A stretch of 64,000 nucleotides of DNA, from the NCBI GenBank assembly GCA_031430435.1, contig JANPBM010000073.1:1-64000 (forward strand), written 5' to 3'. Source of the DNA: JANNVK01 sp031430435 (GTDB lineage: Bacteria > Acidobacteriota > Blastocatellia > Pyrinomonadales > Pyrinomonadaceae). The position numbers were made by a program, and so were the translations under genes. Below, in pieces: positions 9,353 through 18,886 of this stretch (positions within the stretch are counted from its first letter, which is position 1; each line of letters opens with the position of its first letter). Under the pieces are notes generated by a model. That model searched no databases and was not told the origin of the DNA. It saw only the letters and a program-made list of their open reading frames with translations.

Positions 9353-10356
9353 AATTTTTCCTCTAAAGATTCCTGATAAGTTTCCATCGCAAAATGGCAC
9401 AAAGACGAATGATTTTTGTTAATTTGCACAAACGGCGGAAACTCGTTGCGGCAAATATCTTGAGCTTTTTCGCAACGCGGCGCGAACGGACAGCCGACGG
9501 GCAAATGCGCGACATCGGGCGGAAGTCCGGGAATTTGATAAAGATCGCCTTCGACATCGGCATCCGGATTCGGCACGGATTTGAGCAACCCTTTCGTGTA
9601 CGGGTTTGCGGGCGTGGCGAAAAGTTCGCGGGTCGGCGCTTGCTCAAAAACTTTTCCCGCATACATCACAATAATTTTGTCGGTCATTCCCGCAACTACG
9701 CCCAAATCGTGCGTAATCAAAATTACCGATGTTCCCATTCGCGTTCGTAAATCTTTGATAAGTTCCAAGATTTGAGCCTGAATTGTTACGTCTAAAGCAG
9801 TGGTCGGTTCATCGGCGATTAACAGTTCGGGATCGCACGACAACGCCATCGCAATCATCACCCGTTGCCGCATTCCGCCTGAAAACTCGTGCGGATAGCC
9901 TTGTAACCTGTTTTCCGCATCGGGAATTCCGACCATTTCGAGCATTTTAATCGCGTGCGCGTAAGCCTGTTGTTTAGAATGTCCGAGGTGAAGTTGCGTA
10001 ACTTCCATCAGTTGCGTCGAAATTTTCAAAAACGGATTGAGCGAAGTCATCGGGTCTTGGAAAATCATCGCAATGCGTTTGCCGCGAATTTTCCGCACAT
10101 CTTCGATCGACAATGAACGCACGTCGATTCCGTCGAAATTGATTTTGCCGTCGACAATTTTCCCCGGAGGTTCGGGAATCAAACGCATAATCGAAAGATT
10201 CGTAACCGACTTTCCGCTTCCCGATTCGCCGACAATTCCGAGCGTTTCACCGCGTTTTAACTCAAACGTAATTCCGTCTACGGCTTTGACTACGCCGTCT
10301 TCGGTTTGGAAATACGTCTTTAAGTTGTTGACTGTTAATATGTTTCCGTTATTCAT
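9349..10356 (-). CDS. dppD: di/oligopeptide ABC transporter ATP-binding protein (DppD/OppD)
   Basis: A 335-residue ATPase subunit of the peptide importer. It has Walker A GESGSGKS, signature FSGGMRQR, Walker B IADEPTTALD, and the switch LITHD. The C-terminal oligo_HPY extension includes GCPFAPRCEKAQDIC, the same Cys pattern as in DppF. It starts 4 bases after the TPR/TonB gene and its stop overlaps the start of the Uma2 gene. Normally dppD and dppF are adjacent; here a Uma2 gene separates them. Confidence 0.93.
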   Translation of the reverse strand: MNNGNILTVNNLKTYFQTEDGVVKAVDGITFELKRGETLGIVGESGSGKSVTNLSIMRLIPEPPGKIVDGKINFDGIDVRSLSIEDVRKIRGKRIAMIFQDPMTSLNPFLKISTQLMEVTQLHLGHSKQQAYAHAIKMLEMVGIPDAENRLQGYPHEFSGGMRQRVMIAMALSCDPELLIADEPTTALDVTIQAQILELIKDLRTRMGTSVILITHDLGVVAGMTDKIIVMYAGKVFEQAPTRELFATPANPYTKGLLKSVPNPDADVEGDLYQIPGLPPDVAHLPVGCPFAPRCEKAQDICRNEFPPFVQINKNHSSLCHFAMETYQESLEEKL

Positions 10357-10360
10357 TTAT

Positions 10361-11359
10361 TTATTGGGCAACGAAGTTATAAACTATAATACCGATGACA
10401 TTAACCGGTTTACCGTTCAATGTTGTGATTGAAAATTTTGATTTTCTTGCCGCTTCCTCAGATGCAATTTCTAAATATCCGGTTCCACAAACAGCTTTTG
10501 CTTCAGTAACATTTCCTTGTTCGTCAATCGTAACTCTTATCGGAATTTGTCCCTGTAATCGCTGACTTTTGGCTTCCTGCGGATATGCCGGTCTAGGAAG
10601 TGATGTCGCTTTGCCGTTGATGACACCTCCGTTAATTAATCCCGTATTCTCAACTTTTGGTTGTTCGCCGAAAACCTCTGTGAACAATTTTTGTCTTAAA
10701 TTGCCGAAAGTTTTTTCAATCTCTTTGTTGTCTCTAATCTGAGTTGGAAGCATACAGATTCGTGAATCCTCAATTTGAGGTATTTGGTTGGCAGATTTTC
10801 CGAACCGCTTCCAAGCTAAACTGTAACTTTTAAGATAATACTCGTCTGCCTTCTCAAATTGTTTATTTCGAGCATAACTGTTTGCGGCATTCAGAGTCGG
10901 TGATAAACTTTCCTTGCTCTCTTGACCGAATTTCGACTCGATTTGCTCAATAGCTTTCAGGTAATTGGTGGTTGAATCCTCAAATTTTCCGTTATAAAAC
11001 CGGGATAATGCTAAATTTTGATAAGATTCAATCAGTCCGTTACCCTTCAAATTCGTGAATTTCAAATAAATCTCTACGGTTTTTTGCAAACTTGAAATAG
11101 AATCTTTATATTTTTGTTTCTCGCGTTGAATTATTCCCAAGTTAGAGTAGGCAACCGCAGTTTCAGCGTTATCCGTTCCGTAAATTTTCAAACTTAAATC
11201 AACTGCTTGACCGGCAAACTTCAAAGCATCGTCTAATTTGTCGCTTTTATACGATTCAACCAACTTTAGATTTAATTCTTTGAGAATTGCTTTATCGTCC
11301 GGTTGCCCATAAACACAAACGCACGCGAGCAAAATAAATGTGACGGTGAATTTTTTCAT
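10361..11359 (-). CDS. secreted TPR protein with C-terminal TonB domain
   Basis: A 332-residue protein with a Sec signal peptide (residues 1-18, ending VYGQ). Tetratricopeptide-like helices span about residues 25-200 (for example AETAVAYSNLGIIQREKQKYKDSI). The last 80-90 residues form a TonB_C-like domain: a Pro-Ala-Tyr-Pro-x-x-Ala-lead-in, then GQIPIRVTIDEQGNVTEAKA and a final beta strand. Such proteins are periplasmic and the TonB_C module may bind other envelope proteins rather than energise transport, since no ExbB/ExbD gene is near. Its ATG overlaps the upstream gene's stop (ATGA), so it belongs to the dpp operon. Confidence 0.8.
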   Translation of the reverse strand: MKKFTVTFILLACVCVYGQPDDKAILKELNLKLVESYKSDKLDDALKFAGQAVDLSLKIYGTDNAETAVAYSNLGIIQREKQKYKDSISSLQKTVEIYLKFTNLKGNGLIESYQNLALSRFYNGKFEDSTTNYLKAIEQIESKFGQESKESLSPTLNAANSYARNKQFEKADEYYLKSYSLAWKRFGKSANQIPQIEDSRICMLPTQIRDNKEIEKTFGNLRQKLFTEVFGEQPKVENTGLINGGVINGKATSLPRPAYPQEAKSQRLQGQIPIRVTIDEQGNVTEAKAVCGTGYLEIASEEAARKSKFSITTLNGKPVNVIGIIVYNFVAQ

Positions 11360-11841
11360 AGTTGCTTTCCAACCTTACATTGCTTGATTCCCGTTTTCTC
11401 GAAAATGTCGATTCCCGTGACAATTTCGCCTTTTTTTGCGGGCGTGTAATAAAAACCAACGCCTTTATATTCTTTGCCGCGATATTTTTTGTTGCCTGTA
11501 CCGTAAAGTTTTTCGACTTCTTTTTTGGTGCTTGTCCCGATTTGGATTCCGCGCGAGGTTTTACCGACAAACGGACGCTTTATTTCAATCACGAAAATTC
11601 TCTGCTTTTTATCCGATTGGCAAAAATAAAACGATAAACCTTCGTCTTTGTAAAGCATTTGTGTCGAATACTTTTTATGTTTGATTAACTTGTAATCTTT
11701 GCCGAGCTTATTTTCGACATCTTTTTGACCCGAAATACCGACTTTTACGCCGCCGACTCCGATGCCTTCTTTGATGTCCAAACCTTGTCCGTTGACCGTA
11801 TAAGTTGCCAGTAAAATTAGCGGCAACAGTAATTTTTTCAT
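11356..11841 (-). CDS. small secreted protein of unknown function
   Basis: A 161-residue protein with a clear Sec signal peptide (MKKLLLPLILLATYTVNGQ). The mature part is Lys- and Gly-rich and seems to hold two copies of a short motif, GGVKVGISGQKDVENKLG and RGIQIGTSTKKEVEKLYG. This resembles the helix-turn of proteins in which a G-x-[ST]-x-x-[ED]-[VL] turn precedes a helix (SmpA/BamE-like or NTF2-unrelated small periplasmic folds). No family can be named. Overlaps of 4 bases at both ends (with Uma2 and with the TPR/TonB gene) place it firmly within the operon. Confidence 0.7.
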   Translation of the reverse strand: MKKLLLPLILLATYTVNGQGLDIKEGIGVGGVKVGISGQKDVENKLGKDYKLIKHKKYSTQMLYKDEGLSFYFCQSDKKQRIFVIEIKRPFVGKTSRGIQIGTSTKKEVEKLYGTGNKKYRGKEYKGVGFYYTPAKKGEIVTGIDIFEKTGIKQCKVGKQL

Positions 11842-12497
11842 AGCTTTGTTTCCTTTAATGAGTTTTCAAATTCGATTAACAAATCAAACTGATCTTCGTT
11901 TTTGCTGCGATTCAAAAATTCGGTCAAAGTTTTTGCCGATAATTGCGGAAGCTCGATGCTCGCCGTAACTTCTTTATATTCTGCATTTTCTAAACGAAAG
12001 ATTTGAAAATTATTTTCGCCGTAACGCCAAAATTCCGAAATTCCGAATGCCGAGTAAATCTCGAATTTATCTTCGTCCGCGTGTGTTACATCAACTTCGA
12101 CGACAATATCGGGAACAATTTCCGAAACATTTGCGTTTGCTCGTCCGCTGACTAAATTTGCTCGGCTGACATAAAAACAAGCATCGGGTTCAACTCCTTT
12201 TTTATGAAAAGATTTTTTGATAGTCGGTCCGCCGAAATGAATTACTTTTTTCAAAATAACTCGACTCAATATTCCAACCAACTGTTTCAAAAATTCAATG
12301 TAGTATTCGTGTTGCGGTGATTTCGACATAATTTTAAGTATCCCCCGATTGTACGTCATCTGCACGGAACTGCCGTCAAGTTCGCACACCAGATTTTCGT
12401 AATTTTCCCACGAAACACCATATAAAATAATCGGCATATCAGGCGCTAAATCACGCAATAAGTTATCTTTTGTAATTGTTGCTTCAATCGTCACCAT
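11838..12497 (-). CDS. second Uma2 family PD-(D/E)XK nuclease-like protein
   Basis: A 219-residue Uma2-type protein, clearly diverged from the copy at 8705. Family landmarks include a PDACFYV strand, PDIVVEVDVTHADEDKFEIYSAF and GISEFWRYGENNFQIFRL. In the catalytic strand the expected E-x-[SK] is E-V-D-V-T-H, so catalytic completeness is uncertain. The gene starts 2 bases after the dppC stop and its own stop overlaps the next ATG. Two Uma2 genes in one transporter operon is unusual; they might mark repeated insertion into permissive operon junctions or a shared regulation. Confidence 0.83.
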   Translation of the reverse strand: MVTIEATITKDNLLRDLAPDMPIILYGVSWENYENLVCELDGSSVQMTYNRGILKIMSKSPQHEYYIEFLKQLVGILSRVILKKVIHFGGPTIKKSFHKKGVEPDACFYVSRANLVSGRANANVSEIVPDIVVEVDVTHADEDKFEIYSAFGISEFWRYGENNFQIFRLENAEYKEVTASIELPQLSAKTLTEFLNRSKNEDQFDLLIEFENSLKETKL

Positions 12498-12499
12498 AT

Positions 12500-13444
12500 C
12501 TAAAACTTCCTTGTTTGCGGATCAAGCGCGTCGCGCAAACCGTCGCCCAAAAAATTTAACGAAAATAATGTCAACGCCATTGTTACACCCGGAAAAATCA
12601 GTTGCCACGGAAAAATTTGGATATTTTTGATTCCGTCCGCGACCAAACTTCCCCACGAAGCGTATGGCGCTTGGACACCGATTCCCAAAAACGAAAGAAA
12701 CGCCTCCGTCAACATAACCGACGGAATAGTCAGCGTCGAGTACACAATCACGGTGCCGAGAGCGTTCGGGACAAGGTGTTTGAAAATAATCGAAAGCGTT
12801 GAAACGCCGGTTGCTTTGGCGGCTAAAACAAACTCTTGATTTTTCAGCGACAAAATTTGTCCGCGTACAACGCGAGCCATCGTCAACCACGAAACGAGTC
12901 CCAATGCCAAAAATAAAAGGAAAATTTGGCTTAGTCCTTGTCCGCCTTGAAATGTGTCGGAAATTGTTTTTATCCAACCCGGCGTATTTGGTCCGCCGAA
13001 AACCGAAAGTAAAACGATGACCACCAAAATATACGGAATCGAGTAAATCACATCAACGATTCGCATCATCAAGTTATCGATTTTGCCACCCGAATAACCC
13101 GCAATCGCCCCGTAACTTACGCCGACAATCAACGAAACTATCGTGGAAATTATGCCGACCATTAACGAAATTCTGCCGCCTTGCATAACTCTGGCAAATA
13201 AATCGCGCCCCGAATCGTCCGTTCCCATCGGATGACGAAACGACGGCGATTGCGAAGTGGTCAAGGTTTTGTCTTGGAAGTCAAAAGTGTTGCCGGTCAA
13301 GGCTTCCCAAATCGGCGGACCGATAAATACGAGGATTGCGACAAAAGCAACCACGATCAATCCAAAAACCGCTAACTTGTTGCGTAACAGACGCTTCCAA
13401 GCATCTTGCCAGAGCGAAGTTCCTTTAATAATTTCTTGTTGCAT
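12500..13444 (-). CDS. dppC: di/oligopeptide ABC transporter permease (DppC/OppC)
   Basis: A 314-residue inner-membrane permease. It has the OppC N-terminal segment (WKRLLRNKLAVFGLIVVAFVA), the periplasmic HPMGTDDSGRDLFARVMQGGR stretch typical of the family, five or six further membrane helices and the ATPase-coupling EAA loop (EFVLAAKATGVSTLSIIFKH). It forms the channel with DppB. The ATG lies 67 bases after the dppB stop, the largest gap between permease genes here, and 2 bases separate its stop from the Uma2 gene. Confidence 0.93.
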   Translation of the reverse strand: MQQEIIKGTSLWQDAWKRLLRNKLAVFGLIVVAFVAILVFIGPPIWEALTGNTFDFQDKTLTTSQSPSFRHPMGTDDSGRDLFARVMQGGRISLMVGIISTIVSLIVGVSYGAIAGYSGGKIDNLMMRIVDVIYSIPYILVVIVLLSVFGGPNTPGWIKTISDTFQGGQGLSQIFLLFLALGLVSWLTMARVVRGQILSLKNQEFVLAAKATGVSTLSIIFKHLVPNALGTVIVYSTLTIPSVMLTEAFLSFLGIGVQAPYASWGSLVADGIKNIQIFPWQLIFPGVTMALTLFSLNFLGDGLRDALDPQTRKF

Positions 13445-13511
13445 AAAATTTACAAGTCTAAAATATCATTCACAGCCAAAGCCGAATTCACCTTGACCGG
13501 TTCGGTTTATA

Positions 13512-14429
13512 CTATTCGTAACGAATTCGCGGATCTAAAAACCCGTATGAAATATCAACAATCAGATTGAAAAGCATAATCATAATCGAAAGAAACGCGA
13601 CCACACCCAAAATAAGCGGTTCGTCGCGGTTCAAAACCGATTGGATAAAAATGTTGCCCAAACCCGGAATCGCAAACACTTTTTCGACCACCACCGTTCC
13701 CGCCAGCAAACCCGCCAGAGCCGGACCCGTGTATGAAACAACGGGAATAATTCCGCCGCGAAGTCCGTGTTTGAGCAAGACAGTTTTTTCGTCCAAACCT
13801 TTGGCGCGAGCCGTCCGAATATAATCGGAACGCAAAACTTCCAACATTCCCGCCCTTGTCAAACGGGCAATATACGCCACATAAATCGCCGCAAGTGTAA
13901 TAACGGGAAGAATTATGTTACCGATTCCGCCCCACCGCGCCGGCGGAAACAAATATAACCACAACGAAAATACCAACACCATAATCGGTCCCAAGACAAA
14001 ATTCGGTACCGAAAGTCCGAACATCGCCAACGACATCGAACCGTAATCCCATCCCGAATTTTGCCTCAACGAAGCCATAATTCCGGCGGAAAGCCCGACC
14101 GCCAACGCCAACAAATAAGCCAACACGCCGATCGTCGCGGAATACGGCAAGTGGTCGCGGATAATTTGATTGACGGAACGGTCTTGATACTTGAGCGAAT
14201 CGCCGAAATCGCCGCGCGCAACATTGCTTATCATCAGCCGGTATTGCGTGTACCAAGGTTTATCCAAACCGTATTTGGCGCGAATATTTGATTCGATCGC
14301 CGCCGGCAATTTCTTTTCGCCCGAATAGAAATTGCCCGGAGCAATTCTGATTAAACCCCACGTTAAAGTAATCACAATCAGTGCCGTCGGGACAATTAAA
14401 AATAATCTGCGTAGAATAAAAATTAACAT
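13512..14429 (-). CDS. dppB: di/oligopeptide ABC transporter permease (DppB/OppB)
   Basis: A 305-residue inner-membrane permease with the usual six-helix layout. The N-terminus MLIFILRRLFLIVPTALIVI and the motif RAKYGLDKPWYTQYR are typical of OppB/DppB. The EAA loop is YIRTARAKGLDEKTVLLKHGLR. It partners DppC. It follows the substrate-binding protein gene by 13 bases. Confidence 0.94.
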   Translation of the reverse strand: MLIFILRRLFLIVPTALIVITLTWGLIRIAPGNFYSGEKKLPAAIESNIRAKYGLDKPWYTQYRLMISNVARGDFGDSLKYQDRSVNQIIRDHLPYSATIGVLAYLLALAVGLSAGIMASLRQNSGWDYGSMSLAMFGLSVPNFVLGPIMVLVFSLWLYLFPPARWGGIGNIILPVITLAAIYVAYIARLTRAGMLEVLRSDYIRTARAKGLDEKTVLLKHGLRGGIIPVVSYTGPALAGLLAGTVVVEKVFAIPGLGNIFIQSVLNRDEPLILGVVAFLSIMIMLFNLIVDISYGFLDPRIRYE

Positions 14430-14442
14430 TTTTTCCTCGTGT

Positions 14443-16956
14443 TTACTTGGCTTTAGCGGTCTGTGGAACTTCTGCTTTTTGCGCTAAAAAAGTCTTTTGC
14501 GAATTCATTATTTGATTGATTTGCTCGCTTACTTTGGCATCATCGGTTTGCATAATGTTCTCCACGTTCGTGTCCCATTTTGTCGGATCCTGTTCGATAT
14601 AAACAAATTTCCAAGCGTGTAAAGTTCCGGGATTCGGATATAATCCTTTGATAAAAGGCTTTTTAATCCAATTCGTCGCCGATGTTTGCAACGGTAAAAA
14701 CGGTTGCTCCCGCATCATCAAAAACTCCGCTTTTGCCAAAGTTTCAAAGCGTTTCTGCGGGTCGAGTTCTTTGTTTGCACTGTCCAACAATTTGTCGAAT
14801 TCGGCATTGTGCCAGCCGGTTGCGCTGTCGTTGTCTTCGTGATAACACAGATTCAGGAAAGTGTACGGGTCCATATAATCGCCGACCCAACCTGCTCGCG
14901 CCATGCCTTGATAATCGAGAGCTTTTCTGACCGGTAAAAAGGTTTTCCACTCCATATTTTTGAGCGGAACTTGGATTCCCAAATTCTGTTGCCATTGAGC
15001 CTGCATAAATTCCGCCACGGATTTATTGCTCTCGGCAGTATTGTATGTAACGGAAACTTTATCGATCGGAAATGTCGGACAGCTCCAGCCGTTACCTTTT
15101 TTCTCGACCGGATAACCTGCTTCGCCCAATAATTTACGGGCAATTTCAGGATCGAACATTCGCTTTTTCCACTCTTCGGGAGCAATGTTGTTTTCCTTTA
15201 ATTTTTCGGCAAAAATCTTGTCTCGGGCTTCATCGTATTTCGGCAAAATTCTTTCCGGCACAAAGTTGTACAAAGGTTTCGGCGTTTTACGAAACTCGGA
15301 AAGCGCCACGCGGTCAATCGAATAGGCAAGAGCTTGCCGAACTTTTATGTTGTCGGTCGGCGCTTTTTTGACGTTGAAAGTATAATACTCGTTTGCGACT
15401 TCGGGCAAGTTCAAGTATTCATCTTTGAATTCTCTGACAACTTCGTTCCAAGCGGCGGGCGGTGTGTGATTATAAATCGCGTGAACACTGTTCGCTTTAT
15501 AGAGATTCATCATCGTCGTCGCTTCTTCCAACGGATAAAATTCGATGCGGTCGAGATGAACGTTTGCCGCGTCCCAATTATTTGTATCTTTTTCAACGAT
15601 AACCACATCATACGGGCGGCGTGTGACGAGTTTGAAACTGCCGCTGGTAACAATATTTTCGGGTCTTACCCAATCTTTCTTAAATTTTTCAATCGTTGCT
15701 TGATGCACAACGCGGAAAAATTGATGCGGAATTAACCCGATAAAAAATGGCGCGGGTTGATAAAGTTTCAGCCGTAACGTGTAATCATCGACGGCTTCAA
15801 CGCCGATGTCTTTTGCTTCGACCGGCACAAACTGCGGTTTTTCGAGACTTTCGGCATAAATTTCATTCAATAAAAATCGATTGGCATAGAATAATTTAAC
15901 GAGCGGTTTCTTTCGTTTTTTCTCCTTCGCCTGTTTTTCTTCATCGGTCGCCGATTTGGCAATTTCTTCGTCTAAAATTTTGTTCGCATCTTCAACTTTT
16001 TTGTTTGCGCCGTCAAAACTTTTAACTATTTTCTCCGCGTCTTTGGTCAAGGTTACGCCGGTTAAAACTTCGGTTTTATGCAAACTTTCTTCGCCGATTA
16101 TTTTATTCAAACCGTCGGCAATAATTTGTTTCGCGTTGTTGTCGCACTCGGAAACACAGGCATCCAAAGACTTTCCGAGTTTTTCTTGCAATAATTTTGA
16201 AACGCCGTCGGTTCCGCTTTTGACGCTTCCGACAAACGCGCCGACATTTTTGAAATCGGCGGTTTTGAATTTTAAGACAGTTTTTAACTTCTCGTCGCCT
16301 TCCGTCGCTTTGGCAAGATCAAACGGAGAACCTTCGACCGTCAATCTTTCGGGTGCATCTAAAAATCGGTGAAATTCGGTGTCTGCCCCGAAATTATCGA
16401 GTTTTGCTTCGACCGTTGTCTCCGCTTCATCGACAAAATCTTTCTTCAACAAAAAGTTCCCGTCCGCGCCTTTTAAGAACATCCGACCGCCGTTATAAGC
16501 CTCGGCGTATTTGATATAAAAGCCGAGATAAGCATTCAGAGCGGTTAATTCGGGCGACATTCCGCGCCGGAAAGTATAGGCAAAATCTTTGGCGGTAATT
16601 GGCTCGCCGTTGGAAAATTTGGCGTTTTTACGCAGGTGAAAAAGATATTCGGTGCCGTCGCCGTTGGTCTCCCAACTTTCGGCGAGCGCGGGCATCGGTT
16701 CCATAGTTTTCGGATTATATTCGAGCAATCCGTCGTAGATTGACATTAAAACTCTGGCTTCGGGTTGTCCGGTCGGAATTTGCGGATCGAGCGATTCGGG
16801 TTCGGAACCGGAAATATACCGCAAAGTATTATCGGTCGGAGCTTCGGTTTTCCCGTAAAAACGACCTTTTGCCGAAGTTCCGCAACCTGCTGAAATTAAA
16901 GACACAACAATAACGACAACACCTAAAAAGGATTGAATTGAATAATTACGCGACAT
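14443..16956 (-). CDS. peptide ABC transporter substrate-binding lipoprotein with large insertion
   Basis: An SBP_bac_5 (DppA/OppA) family lipoprotein. The signal ends with lipobox ISAGC, so Cys25 would be lipidated. The family core is evident in LRYISGSEPESLDPQIPTG, ESWETNGDGTEYLFHLRKNAKFSNGEP and DYMDPYTFLNLCYHE. At 837 residues it is about 300 longer than usual. The excess lies at about residues 145-385, a charged, Lys/Glu/Asp-rich helical stretch between the first two core segments. It delivers peptides to DppBC. A second binding protein gene lies upstream, and the 93-base gap before it could hold a promoter, though none is clear. Confidence 0.9.
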   Translation of the reverse strand: MSRNYSIQSFLGVVVIVVSLISAGCGTSAKGRFYGKTEAPTDNTLRYISGSEPESLDPQIPTGQPEARVLMSIYDGLLEYNPKTMEPMPALAESWETNGDGTEYLFHLRKNAKFSNGEPITAKDFAYTFRRGMSPELTALNAYLGFYIKYAEAYNGGRMFLKGADGNFLLKKDFVDEAETTVEAKLDNFGADTEFHRFLDAPERLTVEGSPFDLAKATEGDEKLKTVLKFKTADFKNVGAFVGSVKSGTDGVSKLLQEKLGKSLDACVSECDNNAKQIIADGLNKIIGEESLHKTEVLTGVTLTKDAEKIVKSFDGANKKVEDANKILDEEIAKSATDEEKQAKEKKRKKPLVKLFYANRFLLNEIYAESLEKPQFVPVEAKDIGVEAVDDYTLRLKLYQPAPFFIGLIPHQFFRVVHQATIEKFKKDWVRPENIVTSGSFKLVTRRPYDVVIVEKDTNNWDAANVHLDRIEFYPLEEATTMMNLYKANSVHAIYNHTPPAAWNEVVREFKDEYLNLPEVANEYYTFNVKKAPTDNIKVRQALAYSIDRVALSEFRKTPKPLYNFVPERILPKYDEARDKIFAEKLKENNIAPEEWKKRMFDPEIARKLLGEAGYPVEKKGNGWSCPTFPIDKVSVTYNTAESNKSVAEFMQAQWQQNLGIQVPLKNMEWKTFLPVRKALDYQGMARAGWVGDYMDPYTFLNLCYHEDNDSATGWHNAEFDKLLDSANKELDPQKRFETLAKAEFLMMREQPFLPLQTSATNWIKKPFIKGLYPNPGTLHAWKFVYIEQDPTKWDTNVENIMQTDDAKVSEQINQIMNSQKTFLAQKAEVPQTAKAK

Positions 16957-17049
16957 TTTCCACGCTCCTTACTAATCGGAAAGTTACTTAGAGAAAACTA
17001 AATTAGAGCTAAGTTACCACGATTTAACGAGTTAAAGCAAGAAAGTTTG

Positions 17050-18870
17050 TTAAAAAACTGTTTGTAAATTTTTAGTTCCGTCTTTTGCCTTGTTTGTTTG
17101 CCAGTTCTCGTCGATTTTCACATTTTTCAAACTCGGAGCGTCCAAAACATTTGTTTCAAAACCTTGAATATATGGTTTGACAAGCGAATACGATTTCGGG
17201 AAATAAAGCGGAATTGCGGGAATTTCGGCGATTGCTTCAACTTCGTTTAAGATTATTTTTTCTTCAACCGGTTTCTCGATTTCACGCTGAGTATTCAAAT
17301 CGGCGTTCGTCTCAGCGTTTGTGTTAGAGTTCACAACCTCTGTATTTGCCGCGTTTACGTTTGAATTACCGACATTTGTATTTGCGGTTTCAACCGAGAT
17401 TTCAACTTTTGCAGTTTTTGCTTTCAGCGGAAAGATTGCCAGCATCGTGGTCGTTTCGTTGGCGGTCGGCAAAACAATTCCGCGTCTGATTAAATCGAAT
17501 TCACCGTTCGTTTTCGCCGTTTCAAAATCGCCGGGTTCCTTGACGATAATATCGGTTTCAATGTTCAAATTTTTCTTCCACATTGCCGCAATCGCTTTCG
17601 CTACTCGTTTTTGCATGTCGTTGCGGTTGATAATCAAACGAATTTTCGGGAAATTTTCGCCGTTTGTAAAATTTGCATCAACCAATAACTGTTTGGCTTT
17701 GGCGATATTTTGCCGAAAAGGCATTGCTTCGTTAAAAAGCGAAAATGAAAACGCAGGTTCGGTCGCGCCGTCCATTTCGTCTTCGGTCAACCGTTTGCGA
17801 TCGAGCGAAATTGCCAACGCCTCGCGCACGCGCACGTCGTCAAACGGTTTTTGTTGCCGATTAAATTCGTAAAGGTTGATCGCGCTGTGTTTAGTCCGAT
17901 GAAATTCGTCGAACGGCTTTAGAAGTTTCAATGCCAAAGGTTCAAAATAAAAATTTGTCAGCACGTCGATTTCGCCCGACTTGTAGGCTTGCAAGGCATT
18001 TTCCGCCGTCTCGATCGGAATAAACCTAACCCGCGTCAAGGCAACATTTTCCTTATCCCAATAATCTGCGGAGCGGTCAAGCGTGATTCCGTCGTTGCCG
18101 ATCGAGTTGATGCGAAACGCGCCGTTGGTCGTAATTCCCGCATTTAATTTGTTCGCGTCGAATTCTTTTTCGTCGTAAACAGCGGCAAACATCGGGCTTG
18201 CCACCAAGGACGGAAAATCTTTGTCGGGTTCGATCAATGAAATTTTCAAACTGAAAACGCCGATCGCTTCCACGCCGAATTTAGTTTTTTCTTTTGCCTT
18301 AGTTTCAATAATTTGCTCGGGATTCGGTTCTTTGACTTTTACGTTTGCCGCATTATTGCCGAATTCTTCAACAAAAATATCGCGTTCTTCGTTGAGCTGC
18401 GAGACGTTCATGCCGACGATGTTTTTTAATAAAATTCGATGTGAAACTTTGTTGCCGAGAGCTGCCAAACGTTTCCACGAACGCACAAAGTCTTTTGCCG
18501 TCACGCTTTCGCCGTTTGACCACTTCGCGTCTTTGCGAATTTGAAACGTCCAAGTTTTAAAGTCTTCGGAGTTTTTCCAATCTATCGCCAACGATTTTTG
18601 CGGCTTCAAAGTAGTTGCGTTTAAATCGGTCAGACAGTCAAAAACTGCCCGCACGACATCAGTTTCGGGCGAAGCGGACGCAAACGCGGGATCGATGGTA
18701 GTCGGAAGTTTGCCGTTACTCCAACGAAATTCTTGCTTAGTCGGCGGTTTTGTTTCGCCGTAAAAAGGCTCGCTTTTTGGCGTTAAGGTGTTTTCACAAC
18801 CCGAAATAAACACAACCGAACACATCCAAAACAACAGCTTATAAATTTTAGTATGTGTCAATTTCATCAT
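17050..18870 (-). CDS. second peptide ABC substrate-binding lipoprotein
   Basis: A 606-residue SBP_bac_5 family lipoprotein with lipobox ISGC (Cys25). The core shows FRWSNGKLPTTIDPAFAS, WTFQIRKDAKWSNGESVTAKDF and INLYEFNRQQKPFDDVRVREALAISLDRKRL. A low-complexity Asn/Thr/Val stretch (about residues 495-535, such as TNTNVGNSNVNAANTEVVN) interrupts the C-terminal lobe. It shares the N-terminal FYGETKPPT motif with the downstream paralogue (FYGKTEAPT), so the two arose by duplication and diverged. It starts 16 bases after coaE. Confidence 0.88.
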   Translation of the reverse strand: MMKLTHTKIYKLLFWMCSVVFISGCENTLTPKSEPFYGETKPPTKQEFRWSNGKLPTTIDPAFASASPETDVVRAVFDCLTDLNATTLKPQKSLAIDWKNSEDFKTWTFQIRKDAKWSNGESVTAKDFVRSWKRLAALGNKVSHRILLKNIVGMNVSQLNEERDIFVEEFGNNAANVKVKEPNPEQIIETKAKEKTKFGVEAIGVFSLKISLIEPDKDFPSLVASPMFAAVYDEKEFDANKLNAGITTNGAFRINSIGNDGITLDRSADYWDKENVALTRVRFIPIETAENALQAYKSGEIDVLTNFYFEPLALKLLKPFDEFHRTKHSAINLYEFNRQQKPFDDVRVREALAISLDRKRLTEDEMDGATEPAFSFSLFNEAMPFRQNIAKAKQLLVDANFTNGENFPKIRLIINRNDMQKRVAKAIAAMWKKNLNIETDIIVKEPGDFETAKTNGEFDLIRRGIVLPTANETTTMLAIFPLKAKTAKVEISVETANTNVGNSNVNAANTEVVNSNTNAETNADLNTQREIEKPVEEKIILNEVEAIAEIPAIPLYFPKSYSLVKPYIQGFETNVLDAPSLKNVKIDENWQTNKAKDGTKNLQTVF

Positions 18871-18886
18871 TTTTAATTACTTGATT

